In this document: piece by piece, positions 1 through 10,799 of the stretch
Layout: each line of letters begins with the position of its first letter
Numbering within the stretch: the stretch's first letter is position 1
Assembly: GCA_036346205.1 (NCBI GenBank)
Contig: JARFJB010002087.1
Location: forward strand, 5,301,001 to 5,365,000
Reading direction: 5' to 3'
Source: Vesta saturnalis
Taxonomy: Eukaryota; Arthropoda; Insecta; Coleoptera; Lampyridae
DNA length: 64,000 bases
Notes under the pieces: generated by a model
Told to the model about the DNA's origin: nothing
The model's database searches: none
Seen by the model: only the letters and a program-made list of their open reading frames with translations
Program-made: the position numbers and the translations under genes

Positions 1-177
1 GGCAGGTTGCTTTGAAATTGAAATGGCACTAGATTATTTGTTGTGGGTTTTGAATATCCATGGGTGCATAGTCACCACCTTCTATTAATTGTCTATCAAC
101 CTCTACATGTCACCAAGCAGCATAGAAATTTCATTATTTATTTTCAGTTTAAAATGGCGCTTACTGTTAAGGCAATT

Positions 178-452
178 GCTGCATTTTTTCTCGAAGCACG
201 ATTGAAGTTGCAAGTCTTAAGATGTTGATTCGGTGACTCATACAAAGGTGCTAGACCAAATTTCCCCCCAGGTGTTTCTCCATTTTCAATAAGGACTTTT
301 TGTGCCACAGTTGTACATTTGCTGCATTTTTTATCGAAGCAAGGTTCAAGTTGCAAGTCTAAGATGTTGATTTCATATTGTGATTCGGTGGCTTATACAA
401 AGGTGCTAAAACCAAATTGCCCCCAGGCGTTTGTTTATTTTCAATAATAATT
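178..452. repeat. Tandem duplication, two diverged copies
   Basis: Two head-to-tail copies of a unit start at 178 and 321, a period of 143 bp. Shared blocks include GCTGCATTTTTT, AAGTTGCAAGTCT, AAGATGTTGATT and TACAAAGGTGCTA in the same order, followed by a C-rich stretch and TTTTCAATAA. The copies differ by substitutions and small indels, so the duplication is not recent. No coding function is visible. Confidence 0.75.
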
Positions 453-2139
453 TTAAATCTTGTTTCTATATCTAAGATGTTGATTTGAAACTAGCCTCTG
501 TAAAAAGAGCCTTTGAATAGCTTTTTCAAAAATACACTAGTTGGTACCGAAAAACAACCAAGGGGGACTTTGTAGTGGGACTAAGACTCTATGACTAGTT
601 TAGGATGCCTAGCGGTGTCCTATGAGATTAGAATACTATTTCAAATCTTAAGTTTTCCACAACAATTACAAGTATCTACATCTACTTTGAAAATATACCA
701 CTAGGTGGAGCCACGACCAATCTCAATTACAGAAAACATTCATTAGTTTTAAAAATGTACCACTAGAGGGCGCCTCAATAAACAAACAAAACCAGCCAAT
801 GAGAATGCAGAGCCTTAGGCCTCCAATCACCATACGTTATCCCCAGCAACCAGGCTTAAGCCAGTCCTCCAATCAGACCACAGACTGGGGACTGGGCAGA
901 GTCTAAGAGTTTAATCAGGTGAAAGGTTTCCTATCCTCCAGGAGATAAGACTGCCAAAAAGGCTATCTACTGCCAAAAGGGGCTAAAGATGCCAAAAGGA
1001 CCGTAAGTACGACATCAAGGGGTTGAAAACGGCGCCGAGAAGCCCTGTGAAAAGGAGGGGCCACTGACGTCACGAGATGGTGATATGACGTCACAAAAAA
1101 GTGGTGGTGGGTAAGTGAAGGTGTTCTACTACTGTGAGTAGCTTCTTCTCTGAACGTCTGATGCATCGTGAGTATTTATGCCTTCGTTCAATGAGAATAC
1201 TCTTGCATCTCATCTTTTGAAACTCAAAACCAATATCTTTCGTGAGGTTAGATAGTGTACTGCTTATGTCATCATTACCATTAACAGCACAAGAGGTGGA
1301 GTTCATCTTTGGTGGTATGTTTGTAATGAAAAAATAGTTCACCTTACGTCGAATATTGTTATATTCTGGACATATACACGAAGACAGTGATAAATTTGTG
1401 CACTTCTTCTTTTCACGCGTTTTTTCGGACTAGCTACTACTTCGATTTGGTCTTCCTTTGTGATAGATTAGATACTACATTCTGAAAAACATAATGCTTC
1501 GCTCGTCTCTTTAACAGCCGTACAAACATTCATTGTGGCCAAGCAATAATAAAGTATATTAATATTGAAACATTTCTCTTAAAGCTGAAGTATCGTCTCG
1601 TACGTCGTTTGACATTTGGATTTGGTTGAGCTTCCACCTCCATATGAAAGTTTGAATGAAAGTAATTTTTATAGAGTTAACATCAATTGTACAATTAAAG
1701 AAAAGAACAATTTTTTATAATTAGAGAAGAAACGAACAATGATTGGACAATACAAAGAGGTTATGACCGCGTAGTTTCTAGATAGTAAAAGCTCATACTG
1801 CACTTGAAGGTTTAGAAAGAGTAGAGTGGAAGAACCCTCCTCGGCTGCTGCCAATATACATTTAGTACACTTATTACTCGGGGTCTGAAAGGTGCCGAAT
1901 ACGGGCAAATAGTGGTAACATTCGGATAGGTCAGGGCGCTGAATCCAAACAACCGTTGCGTTGCATAGGATTTCCTAAATATTTCAAGATATTTTTCTTT
2001 GGGAAGCAAGGATAGCAATTTAAGGTAGGTATTCTTTTACTATTATATTGAAATATTGATCTCCAAAAGATTTAATAGTTAATACTGATGCTGTATACAA
2101 TTAAGAAATGATTGACTTAACCTAACTTTTTTAATACAT
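453..2139. other. No recognisable gene
   Basis: Apart from the promoter-like patch at 796-1093, I recognise nothing here. An 83-codon minus-strand frame (1091-1342) has a fairly normal amino-acid mix, including ISSTLSNLTKDIGFEFQKM, and could be an old exon or transposon fragment. It matches no family I can name and shows no splice context. Confidence 0.4.
796..1093. promoter_or_regulatory. Promoter-like patch: three CCAAT boxes and two CRE palindromes
   Basis: This patch is richer in G+C than its surroundings. It has CCAAT at 796-800, 823-827 and 869-873, each in a similar context (CTCCAATCA twice). Two perfect CRE/ATF palindromes, TGACGTCA, lie at 1065-1072 and 1086-1093, 21 bp apart, which is two helical turns. 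Between these groups the motif TGCCAAAAGG recurs three times near 951, 971 and 989. The arrangement resembles a promoter or the U3 part of a retroelement LTR. No clear downstream gene is seen, so a regulatory role is inference. Confidence 0.3.
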
Positions 2140-2586
2140 GTGGTTTTAACTAAACTGTTGTGTTGTGTAAACGAAATGCAGGCAGTAATCCTTTTTAATT
2201 TTATGGGTGAAAAGGGATTAGAGTTACACAATACGTTTAACTTGGATGAAAATGATGGAAAATATGTTAAGAAATACAAGCATTTGAAAAGTAAATCAAA
2301 CCAAGAAAGAACATTATCTATGAATGAAGAATTTGATCATTTTTATACGTCTGTAGTAATAACAATTAATACTGTTTTTACCATGTGGTAACATAAAATT
2401 TGTCTCGAAAATGTAAATGTGGAATTTAAGCTTGATACGGGTTCCGAAGTTAACATACTACCTTTTAATATATTTAACAAATTAAATTTAAGTAAAAATG
2501 TAAATAAAATGAATGCAATACTACAAGCATATGGAGAATTTAAGATTAAGCCAATGTTTAAAGTCATATTGTCGTCAAAAACATAA
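2140..2586 (+). pseudogene. Ty3/gypsy-type gag-protease fragment
   Basis: One frame, broken by a single TAA at 2389-2391, reads through a gag-like tail and then an aspartic protease start. The diagnostic stretch is KLDTGSEVNILP (from about 2425): the D-T/S-G catalytic triplet of retropepsin in the usual hydrophobic-basic context for insect gypsy elements. The upstream part (GEKGLELHNTFNLDENDGKY) resembles the C-terminal half of gypsy gag. The frame stops at 2586, before the flap region is complete, and no reverse transcriptase or LTR was found nearby. It is a truncated, non-functional relic of a retrotransposon polyprotein. The protease assignment is good; the gag assignment is weaker. Confidence 0.65.
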
Positions 2587-3502
2587 ACGTGCAAATTGGT
2601 GTAATGTTAGATTTGTTCACGTCTTATAAAAATAATAATAAAGTCGATCAGTTCATTTTGATTATCAAAGTGGGCGTTCATAACCTACCTAAGCAATTGC
2701 TTTCACGTGTTTCGAGTTATGTTGTCTTTTGGGAATCAAACAAATTTGCACGTTTCCCTCTCACTGTAATGTTTACGGTCAGGAGCCCAGCACATAACCA
2801 TGAATACTAAGATAATTCGTTTTAATGCAATTTCCTTCAAATTGATTATTTTCAAACGTACCAGACTTAGTCTTCTTAGTATAATAATGCTATATATGCT
2901 CAGTTTTACCTTTATTTCGAGTCGGTTTTTTTTTTATTCGAAAAATACACGAAACTCCCGCGTTAAATTCAGTTTGTTTGGATTCAGAACCTGACTTGTG
3001 TCAATCGGTGGCGTCACGGCTAGTCCTGCATATTGTGAGAGATGCGCGCCCATTTTAAGAAACAGCATTTCACTTAAGGCCCCTCTAGATAGGTTACGAA
3101 ATATAAATCGATCGCAAGCGGAGTGAAAATTTTTGAAAGTTTTACCTAATGTCACTTTGATTTTATTATACTCCATCCCTTTCTTTAATTACACCTAATC
3201 AACATAAAGTATTATTTAAATAAATTGTATAACAACCAATTCCTATTATTTTCTAATTATATCATTACCCAATGTTAAATTTAAAGAGATATAGGTAATA
3301 TAATTAGGTATAGAAAATGGCTAAATAACTTTCCCTTTAATTAATCCTAAGTATATCGCGTAATTACATATTGATTATTGTTATTCTTCAAATATTCTAA
3401 TAAAATGTAAACAATTATGGGATTGCTATCAGTGTACTAGCATTTTTCAAAAGATACTCATCGATCAAAATACCAGTTGTGAATATGTGATTGTGTCTAA
3501 AA
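2587..3502. other. AT-rich DNA without recognised features
   Basis: Short overlapping frames on both strands, a T-rich run near 2925-2938 and otherwise plain AT-rich sequence. I see no gene, repeat pair or inverted repeat that I can support here. Confidence 0.5.
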
Positions 3503-4654
3503 ATGCCTAAAGCAAGAAAAAGTGTGAGTGTTCCAAGAAGAAGTAGGAGTGTGATATTAATAAGGGCCAGAGAAGCGTAAGTACCTCATACAATCTTATT
3601 TTATTGAAATATTCCCTTTGTTATAATTTATTAAAATGTCCTGTAATTATCATAAATAAAAAAAATATGTACGATTCACTATTAGCAAATCCATGGAAGT
3701 GGCCCGAAATTCCTTTTTGTTGGTTTTCAAATGACAGAATAAGTAAAAAAATATAATTATAATGATGACGAAGACTTTTTAGTGTCCGATACTGATAATT
3801 GTCAAGAAATGGTAACAGACGCAGATAGTGAACCCGAAGACCAATTTGATGTTTCTTTTGATGAAGACAGTTCAGATGCTTCATTATTGTTGGAAAACGA
3901 TACAGAATCACATGCCACTCAGAAACACAGGATCATAGATATAAAATATTTATTAAACGTGTTGAAATCACTAAAACACGTTGGTTTGGTTATTTTTTTG
4001 AGATAGATGTCATATCAGAAAAGATAGAAGGATTAGAAAGTACGCTTACATTTAAATGTAATATGTGCGGAAAGACAGATGTGGTAAGGACTGGTGGCAC
4101 TGATGCTTCTTTTGGTTCAACAAACCGTGCTGCCATTATTGATGCTGTATCAATTGGGATTGGATATACCCAATTAGCTGAGCTTGTTGTAGCAATGGAT
4201 ATACCACAGATGTCTAATGACACATATTTAAAATACCACAAGAGCATTTTACCCTCGGTCCATAATTTAAACCAACAATTAATGAGCAAAGCTGCAAAAG
4301 AAAAGGCCGAATTTGTAAGTTGTAAGTTATAACGAAATTTTTTTTTTATTATAAAGGATTTTTTCAGGCATTCATAATAGGAGCTAAATCAAAAAAGATT
4401 TTGTATATGGGTGTAAAAAACAAATATTGCTGTTTGTGTGCTAGATGCCATGATGTGGATGATCATGAATGTTTCCGAAACTGGACTAAGACTTCCACTA
4501 CCTACAATGGAATCTGGTATTATTTGCGATGGATTTGCAGAATCAATATCACGGCACAAAAAAATTAGAAGAATTTTACTGTAAGTCTTTATTACCGGAA
4601 TTAGTGGATCCACGCAGATGTCGTAATTTAAATCTTCGAACTATGCATATGACC
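3503..4654 (+). pseudogene. Mutator-like transposase-related gene, core exon missing
   Basis: This matches the insect protein family carrying the so-called Mutator-like transposase domain. Exon 1 would start at ATG 3503 (MPKARKSVSV, basic) and end at a GTAAGT donor at 3577. A second coding block from about 3762 gives an acidic stretch (EPEDQFDVSFDEDSSDASLL). After a frame change comes CNMCGKTDVV, then IGIGYTQLAELVVAMDIPQM (4159-4218), the family's most recognisable segment. This block ends in a perfect donor (GTAAGT at 4315). A polypyrimidine-AG acceptor ends at 4367, and reading resumes with IGAKSKKILYMGVKNKYCCL. In relatives I know, a segment with the DGAW motif separates these two blocks; here it is absent. 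After a +1 shift, SGIICDGFAESI follows and the gene decays. No terminal inverted repeats were found. It is a non-functional, internally deleted copy. Confidence 0.6.
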
Positions 4655-4739
4655 AATTAAATTTTAAATTGTTTTGTTTGTTAATTTGTTTACAATATTT
4701 TGGAAAACTTTGTTTTTTTCTTTGATACAAAATAAATAA

Positions 4740-4905
4740 ATAGAATAATTAATTAAAAATTATTATTAATTTTATTAAATACATAAATTAAATATAAAAT
4801 ATACCTAGAATAATTAATTTTTTATTTTATTTTAATTACATTGAATTTATTTGTTCATAACAAAACCTATAATAGAATAATTAATTGTTTTATTTTATTT
4901 TGCCA
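4740..4905. repeat. AT-rich dispersed repeat, shared with 40.5-40.7 kb
   Basis: The block from about 4752 to 4795 (core AAAAATTATTATTAATTTTA) recurs at 40541-40567 in the same orientation and at 40622-40670 as the reverse complement. A following piece (TTCATAACAAAA, AATAATTAATT) also recurs near 40685-40725. It is a dispersed AT-rich element of unknown type. This copy lacks the tRNA-like insert seen in the other copy. Confidence 0.55.
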
Positions 4906-4979
4906 CCATAATGTTCTTTATACGCCCCCACATGCGGGCGTAATGTGGTCTTTATAGCACGGAAATGTCATTGTTGCTA

Positions 4980-5638
4980 CAGTGGCCGGCGTGTAAGAAG
5001 GCGAGGAGCCGGCGCATCGCTAAGAACTACGGCGGTTGCCGATTATAATAAAAATACTAAGCAGTGGCGTATCACATTTGTATGTTTAATTATATGTATA
5101 TTGGAAGAATGCGTATGAAGATGAATAATTCCAATATTTCCATTGGTGACGCGTTTTTTTTAACATTTGGTTTTTCATGTTTACATAATAGGCCCTGAAA
5201 GTATGTAGGCATCTCTCCCATTTGTCTAATAGGTAATTTTGAATGTATTTTTAATATACACTAATAAAAATGAAATAATGAAAGCATTAGGTACCCATTA
5301 GAAAATTGTCTTAAAGGCGATTAGAGGGGAAAAATATACTTATCTAAATAATAAATGTATAAGCAGTTAACATAATGACAGCAATTAGTGGTTTGATATA
5401 TAAATATCCGGATTCTTGGTACATATGCATATAGTATTACTTCCAGTATAGCTTTTAATTATAATAAATTGCGTATTTACATAAAATATGGTTCTTTGAA
5501 TTGCTTTTAATATACCATTAAAATATACATTATGCACCATGTGACCCCTCTGAGGTAAACGAACGCGGGAATTTGAACAACATCATAAAGTCGTCTTTCG
5601 CGCATAGGCGGGCTCATCTTCTTACACGCCGGCCACTG
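4980..5638. mobile_element. TA-flanked 659-bp MITE
   Basis: The first 21 bases (4980-5000, beginning CAGTGGCCGGCG) are repeated as a perfect reverse complement at 5618-5638. TA dinucleotides flank both ends (4978-4979 and 5639-5640). CAGT-type ends with a TA target duplication are characteristic of Tc1/mariner-superfamily elements, so this is a non-autonomous derivative. It has no coding capacity. The inner ends are G+C-rich (AGCCGGCGC on the left, AGGCGGGCTC on the right) while the core is AT-rich. The sequences just outside the TA also mirror each other (TTGTTGCTA against TAAGCAACA), so it may have landed in the centre of a palindrome. Confidence 0.8.
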
Positions 5639-5749
5639 TAAGCAACATGATTGACAGCAAACACATGATATGTCACGTAAGTTGAAAGAATTATTGAAAC
5701 AACAACCTTACTATACAACCTTTATTAATAAAAATAATAGTAATGAAAC

Positions 5750-6885
5750 TTATTCGTTATAAAAATTGAAAATACAGTTGGATGGATTTGAAATTGTAAC
5801 TCCAGATGAGCCAACACCAAAGCTGACAGTTCCTTCGCGGTTTTGTGGTATACTTATAGCTGCTGTACCAGTAATGTTCTGAGCAATTTTAATTTTATTT
5901 TGTAGAGAATTCTCTACATATGATTCGGCTATTTTATCCGATCGCCATCCACCAAGCTGCTTTAGTGCCCTTGTATCACCGCCGCTTTCTGCAAAGATCG
6001 TCGCCCCACTCCTGCGAAAGCAGTGCCCTGTGTACTTATGGGCATCCGGTAGATTGAGGAACTCTGCTATTATCCTCGGCATTTTGCCTAAGGTGTTTTC
6101 CCAACAGTCTGAGCACTACATTTGCCATTATGATACGACAAAAACAAGCTGTCAATTTTAGTATGTTCCGGTCGTAATGCTGCATATTTTCGGTACAAAG
6201 AGACGTAATCAACCAATCCATCGCTTGGTACAATTGTAAATTGCCTCGAAGTATAAGTTTTGGTTTTTTTTGATCTTCACTAATAGCACTGATCCCTCAG
6301 TTGTTACGTCCTGTACAGCCAAATCGTGCAGTTCTTCGCGACGACATGCTCCAAAAATACCAAAGGCTGTGACAACCTATAAAACACAATAATTTTTATA
6401 ATGAGAATTGGAAAAAAAAACTAAAATCGTTATACCTTAACTAACAAGTACGTATGGTCAGGCGCCTTCAACATGAATTCTTCAATTTGATGCCGTTGCA
6501 ATACATAGGACTTTTAGCTTGATCATCTACAGAATTATTCTTCATGAATTCTGTGAGCATGGAAAAACGAGATATATCAACATCTTCCTTCAACTTGAAC
6601 ATTTTTTCAATTTAGAATATAAACACCACAGTGACGACGGCTTATAGATCTTTGACTGCAAAAATAGACATTTATTAAATAGAGATAATTGACTAATGTA
6701 TAAATACAATCCCTTACCATTTGAGACAAGTATGCCATCACAACTTTTTCATCACATTTTGTGCAAAACTTTTCGTACTCTTTTATGTATAAATATTTCG
6801 ATTTACTTGGAATTATTTTTGCCTGGGCGGCCTCAAATTCATCTAAAATTTCTTGTGAATAAGTTTTTGCGTTTTCACCTTCCAT
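5750..6885 (-). pseudogene. Tyrosine recombinase of Crypton-like type, four exon blocks
   Basis: Reading from ATG 6885 (MEGENAKTYS), exon 1 ends at 6718 with ATG|GTAAGG. An acceptor TTTTTGCAG precedes 6657, from which SKIYKPSSLWCLYSKLKKMF continues. A later donor (AAG|GTATAACG, near 6435) and acceptor (TTTTATAG, near 6378) bracket another intron. The catalytic half then shows FGIFGACRREELHDLAV (box I Arg), TGHCFRRSGATIFAESGGD (H-x-x-R of box II), LGGWRSDKIAESYVENS (the W in the H/W position and the likely Tyr nucleophile), and a C-terminal tail rich in Asn and Ser. This fold cuts and rejoins DNA through a 3'-phosphotyrosine. Two frameshifts remain: one at the A-run near 6270, one near 6088 before MPRIIAEF. 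They may be real decay or homopolymer errors. The family in animals (Crypton) normally lacks long inverted repeats, and I find none. A second copy lies at 34440-35325. Confidence 0.75.
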
Positions 6886-8429
6886 TTTAGAATGCAAATT
6901 ATTTACAAACAAACAGTACCTTAGCAACAATTTAGCAATATCACAGTATCTTAGTAACAACAAATTAGCCTACTGTCGACTTTATTTCACTGCATTTGCA
7001 TTTAAAAACTTGCCGAAAATACTGAATCTTTTTAAAATTTTGTTCCAGTTTCATGGTGCAAAATAAAATAAAACATTGTATGTACCACGGGCATAATTGT
7101 AGATTATGGCTCTCAGGAATATAAAAGCCCTCGCTCGGCTTTTAACATTCCCTCGAGCTATAATCTTCTGATTATCCCCTTAATACATAAATATCTATTA
7201 TTTTAATTTTTACTGATACGAATACATTATAATTTAAAAAAGTACATACCATTTTCGCTATTTTAATTTCAATAATAGTTTGAAGGATTCAAAGAAAATC
7301 CGATTACGTTTGTGTTTCAATAGAAATAGGTACCTACAGATCTTTTTGTCCCCAAGTCATTTAATGAGCAGAACATTTATCGTTTTTATAATGTTTTAAA
7401 TAGTAAATTATAAATCTAAATTTTTTTCAAAATTTTACCAGTTCGTATTTCGAAAAACCTATGTCTGAATATATGGCTTTTGTTAAAAATATTATCAGTT
7501 ATAAAAATATTCGAATTTCTAAAGTGCTATGGTTTTTGGTGACACCCTATATATTTAAAAACGCACAAGCTTACCTAAACAAGCTAAATATTGAGTATAT
7601 ATCATGTTGTTGTCCCTGATTTTACAATTTTTATTTCAATCTTAGACTGATTTTCTCCGCAAACTTCTAGACCACTACTTATAAAGTAATAATGAGCTTT
7701 TTTTTCGGGTATCCATTTCCTTTCTTATTCGTGGTGCGTGATAAAATTTGAAAGTCACAACAATCAGATGTAATTATGAGAAGTCTTTTTTAACAACAAA
7801 AATAATGTTATAAAATTATAATTGTTTTGCTACTGTGCTGGATGGTGAATGTTTTTAAGTAGTTTTGATTTTTTATTTATTGTATATTTTCTCACACATA
7901 ACATTAATTTTTTGTTTTATACATTTAATATATTTAAAGTAATGTTATTGTACGTTAGTTTAATATATAAAGTTTCCACGGTTTGCATTGTTTCTACATA
8001 GGTCGTTAAAAACGTAGTTTTAAAACATTAATTATTTAAAATGAATTAAATGTGTTTATATTGCTTAGAAGTTGAAAACATATTGCATATAAATCTATGT
8101 AATATGTATGCAATAAGTTGTTAAGTAAATGAATTTACTGACGCAACGCAGTGTTATACTTATGAAATAATAACTTCATAGTCATTACGGGTAATGTTTG
8201 AAATAAAATTATATTACGTCCACAAATTTTTAATAAATCTTTACTTAATATTTTTTTGATTTTAGTGATTATCATACTTATTGTAAATAAAATGAAAATG
8301 CAGCACACAAATGAATAATGGTTTAATTTCGATATAGAAAATATGAAAATTATGGATAATATGCTACATTATCGCCGAATTGAATAAACCTGCGTGAACT
8401 TCGCAGCCGCATGACAGCAGCTGAACCGC
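6886..8429. other. AT-rich spacer with one hairpin
   Basis: Apart from the hairpin at 7084-7182 I recognise nothing. The string ACACCCTATATATT near 7540-7555 resembles the CACCCTGTATA end shared by several mariner-type elements in this window, so a degenerate element terminus may lie there. Confidence 0.4.
7084..7182. repeat. Imperfect hairpin, about 42-bp arms
   Basis: Left arm 7088-7129 (…AGATTATGGCTC…AATATAAAAGCC) pairs with right arm 7137-7181 (GGCTTTTAACATTCC…GAGCTATAATCT), roughly three bases in four, around a short CTCGCTC loop. The context is G+C-richer than its surroundings. It could be the structured end of a transposon or a small MITE; it encodes nothing. Confidence 0.5.
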
Positions 8430-8559
8430 CGAAAACACCCATAGGCGCACTGAAAATTAAATCACAAATACAAATTATCTGGCACATTTGTTGAAATTTT
8501 TTTAAAGAATCAAAAATATCTTTTTTCACGTTGCATACAAGCGCAAAATAATCACTACA

Positions 8560-9860
8560 CTATTCATAAGCAAAAATAGTTTCAGTCCCGTCTAAAGGGG
8601 AGAAACACACCCCAAAATATTAAAAAATTCGATGCCAAATAAAGATAACGAAATGACAACTTCAAAATTGCTTAAAATAATCAATAATATCTTTATTCAC
8701 ACTATGTATAAACAAAAATAATTTTTCCCAAGGGGGAGATGACAGCTCCTAAATTGTTTAAAATAGTCAATATTGTATTTATTCACACTATATTTAAACA
8801 CGCCCCGAAATATATTTAAAAGATTAATACTAAATGTTGAAGATAAAGAGTTAACTTCAAAATTGTTTAAAATAATCAACAATACCTTTACTCATATTTA
8901 AGCACACATAATTTCAACCTTGTCTAAGGGGCGAAACACCCCTCAACATGCTTAAAAAATAAATACCAAATGAAGACAGCGATATAACTTCAGAATTGTT
9001 TAAAATAATCAATGGTCATATTCACACTATAAGCACAAATAATTTCAGCCCCGTCTAAGGGGGAGAAACACATCGGAAAATATTTAAAAAATCAATGCTA
9101 AATGAAGACTGAGAGATAACAACTTCAAAATTGTTTAAAATAATGTCTAAAAAGGCGAAACGCCCTTCGAAATGTTTAAAAAATCATTTATTCAATGAAG
9201 TTAATGAGTTAACAGCTCCAAAATTGTCTAAAATAATCAATACTGTCTTTGTTCACAATATATGTAATCATAAATAATTTCATCCCTGTCTAAGGGAAAC
9301 ACCCCTGAAAATTCTTAACAAATCAATGTTCTATGAAGACAATCAGGTAACAGCTTCAAAATTGTTTCAAATAATCAATAATATCCTTATTCACATTAAG
9401 TACAAATAATTTCAGCCCTGCCTAAGAAGAGAAAATGTTCCTCAAAGTGGTTAAAAAACTAATATTGAATGAAGACGAGATAACAGCTTCAAAATTGTTT
9501 ATAGTAATTAATATTCGTCTTTATACATATAAGCACAAATAATTTTAGCTCCGTCTATGAAGACAATCAGGTAACAGCTTCAAAATTGTTTCAAATAATT
9601 AATAATATCCTTATTCACATTAAGTACAAATAATTTCAGCCCTGCCTAAGAAGAGAAAATGTTCCTCAAAGTGGTTAAAAAACTAATATTGAATGAAGAC
9701 GAGATAACAGCTTCAAAACTGTTTCTAGTAATTAATATTGGTCTTTATACATATAAGCACAAATAATTTTAGCTCCGTCAATGAGAGAGGAACACTCCTC
9801 AAAATGCTAACAAAACCAATATTCAGTGAAGTTACGAGATAAAACCTAAACAAGTTAAAA
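8560..9860 (+). repeat. Satellite array forming the left arm
   Basis: A repeated unit of roughly 130-150 bp contains, in order: AATAATTTCAGCCCCGTCTA, AGGGGGAGAAACACCCC, a run like AAATATTTAAAAAATCAAT, AATGAAGACAA, TAACAGCTTCAAAATTGTTT and AATAATCAATAATATC, then TTATTCACACTATA and the next unit. Clear AATTTCAGCCC-type boundaries occur near 8571, 8712, 8903, 9034, 9270, 9401 and 9535. Units differ by many substitutions and some are truncated. No coding. Confidence 0.8.
9331..9778 (+). repeat. Higher-order duplication inside the left satellite arm
   Basis: A block beginning CTATGAAGACAATCAGGTAA at 9331 starts again at 9555, a period of 224 bp covering two satellite units. The two blocks are nearly identical over their full length (for example both read GCCTAAGAAGAGAAAATG and CTCAAAGTGGTTAAAA), unlike neighbouring single units. 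This points to a recent duplication of a two-unit block. Confidence 0.8.
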
Positions 9861-9994
9861 TGTGGTATTTTCAGAATTGGCCACCCTTGTGAGGTGTATA
9901 GTGACAAATTTACTTTCTACACTAATGTTCAAACATTTAGAATCCACACGACATTGACATGAATTGTCATTCCAAGACCGAGCTACTAGAGAGA

Positions 9995-10130
9995 CCGCAC
10001 TATCCTTAATCCCACCATGCGTACATACTTAATGTATGTATGTTAGGAATCCATGATTGTGGCTAAAGGAGCTTGCAAGGCTCAACCAGCCCACCCTCTC
10101 CGTTGGGGAGGGAATAAAACACGTGGCCTT
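9995..10130 (+). repeat. 5'-truncated SINE fragment
   Basis: This matches, as the reverse complement, the 3' part of the tRNA-derived SINE at 41755-42122. Shared runs include CCTTAATCCCACCATGC, AATCCATGATTGTGGCT, AAGGAGCTTG and GGGAGGGAAT. The tRNA-related head is missing. It sits in the spacer between the two satellite arms of the foldback element, so it was either captured there or inserted later. Confidence 0.7.
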
Positions 10131-10571
10131 TTCCTTTTCGTTCCATTCCAAGTCTCAGAGTATTCATTCTCTGAAAGTTTACATAAAACACTCGTATTAT
10201 GTCACATTTTATTGAACAGCGGGAATCTTGAGTAAACTTAACTGAATGTATTATTCAAAGAGTACCACTTTTTCGATTAAATATTTTTGAGTTGTGGTCC
10301 TCTGGTTATAGTGAGTTGGGGTTGGGGGGATTCGTAAATCAATCAATGTATGTTTTCAAAATTGAATTTTGCTATCCCGTCGAGACATGTTCGTAATGGA
10401 AATCTTTTAAATTAACACCCTGCGTGTTGGTAGAAGATGAAGAGAAATTAATTAATACTATTTGCATATGTATTAATTAGTATAAGCAACATAGGTTATG
10501 CATGTAACGTAGACATACTCTACATTAAAAATCATCTTTATTCTTGTTAACTACTTAAACACAACAAGAAT

Positions 10572-10787
10572 TTATTTGTCATATTTGTGCATGATTTGCT
10601 TTAAAGTGTTTCTATATTCATCTATATTAGTGTTACTGTTTAACGTCTCGTTTCTTACAAATTTTGAAAAATAATAAATGATGTAAACATCATAACTATA
10701 ATTATCGTTTTGTACAATATGCATTTTTGTTTTAATATCCCATCCTGTAACCTCCATATTTTTTAATTGAATGAAATTTTTAGACAT
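10572..10787 (-). pseudogene. Ulp1-like (C48) cysteine protease C-terminal fragment
   Basis: A 71-residue minus-strand frame reads MEVTGWDIKTK, then HIVQNDNYSYDVYIIYYFSK, then TNIDEYRNTLKQIM. In Ulp1/C48 proteases the C-terminal catalytic segment runs Q-N-D-x-Y-x-C-G-V-Y-V-x-x-Y, followed by a helix and a D-x-x-x-x-R motif. The spacing and most conserved positions match. However, the expected catalytic Cys-Gly is Tyr-Asp here, so the piece cannot be an active protease. The catalytic His and Asp would lie upstream, where the frame instead runs into satellite DNA of the right arm. Ulp1 genes are known passengers of several eukaryotic DNA-transposon groups, so this is probably a remnant of the element's original cargo. 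The call rests on about 60 residues. Confidence 0.5.
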
Positions 10788-10799
10788 TCTGTGGGGGTT

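Noticed and set aside
963..1166. 67-codon minus-strand frame in the promoter-like patch
   Set aside because: His/Ser/Arg-rich low-complexity translation of a G+C-richer region; no family resemblance.
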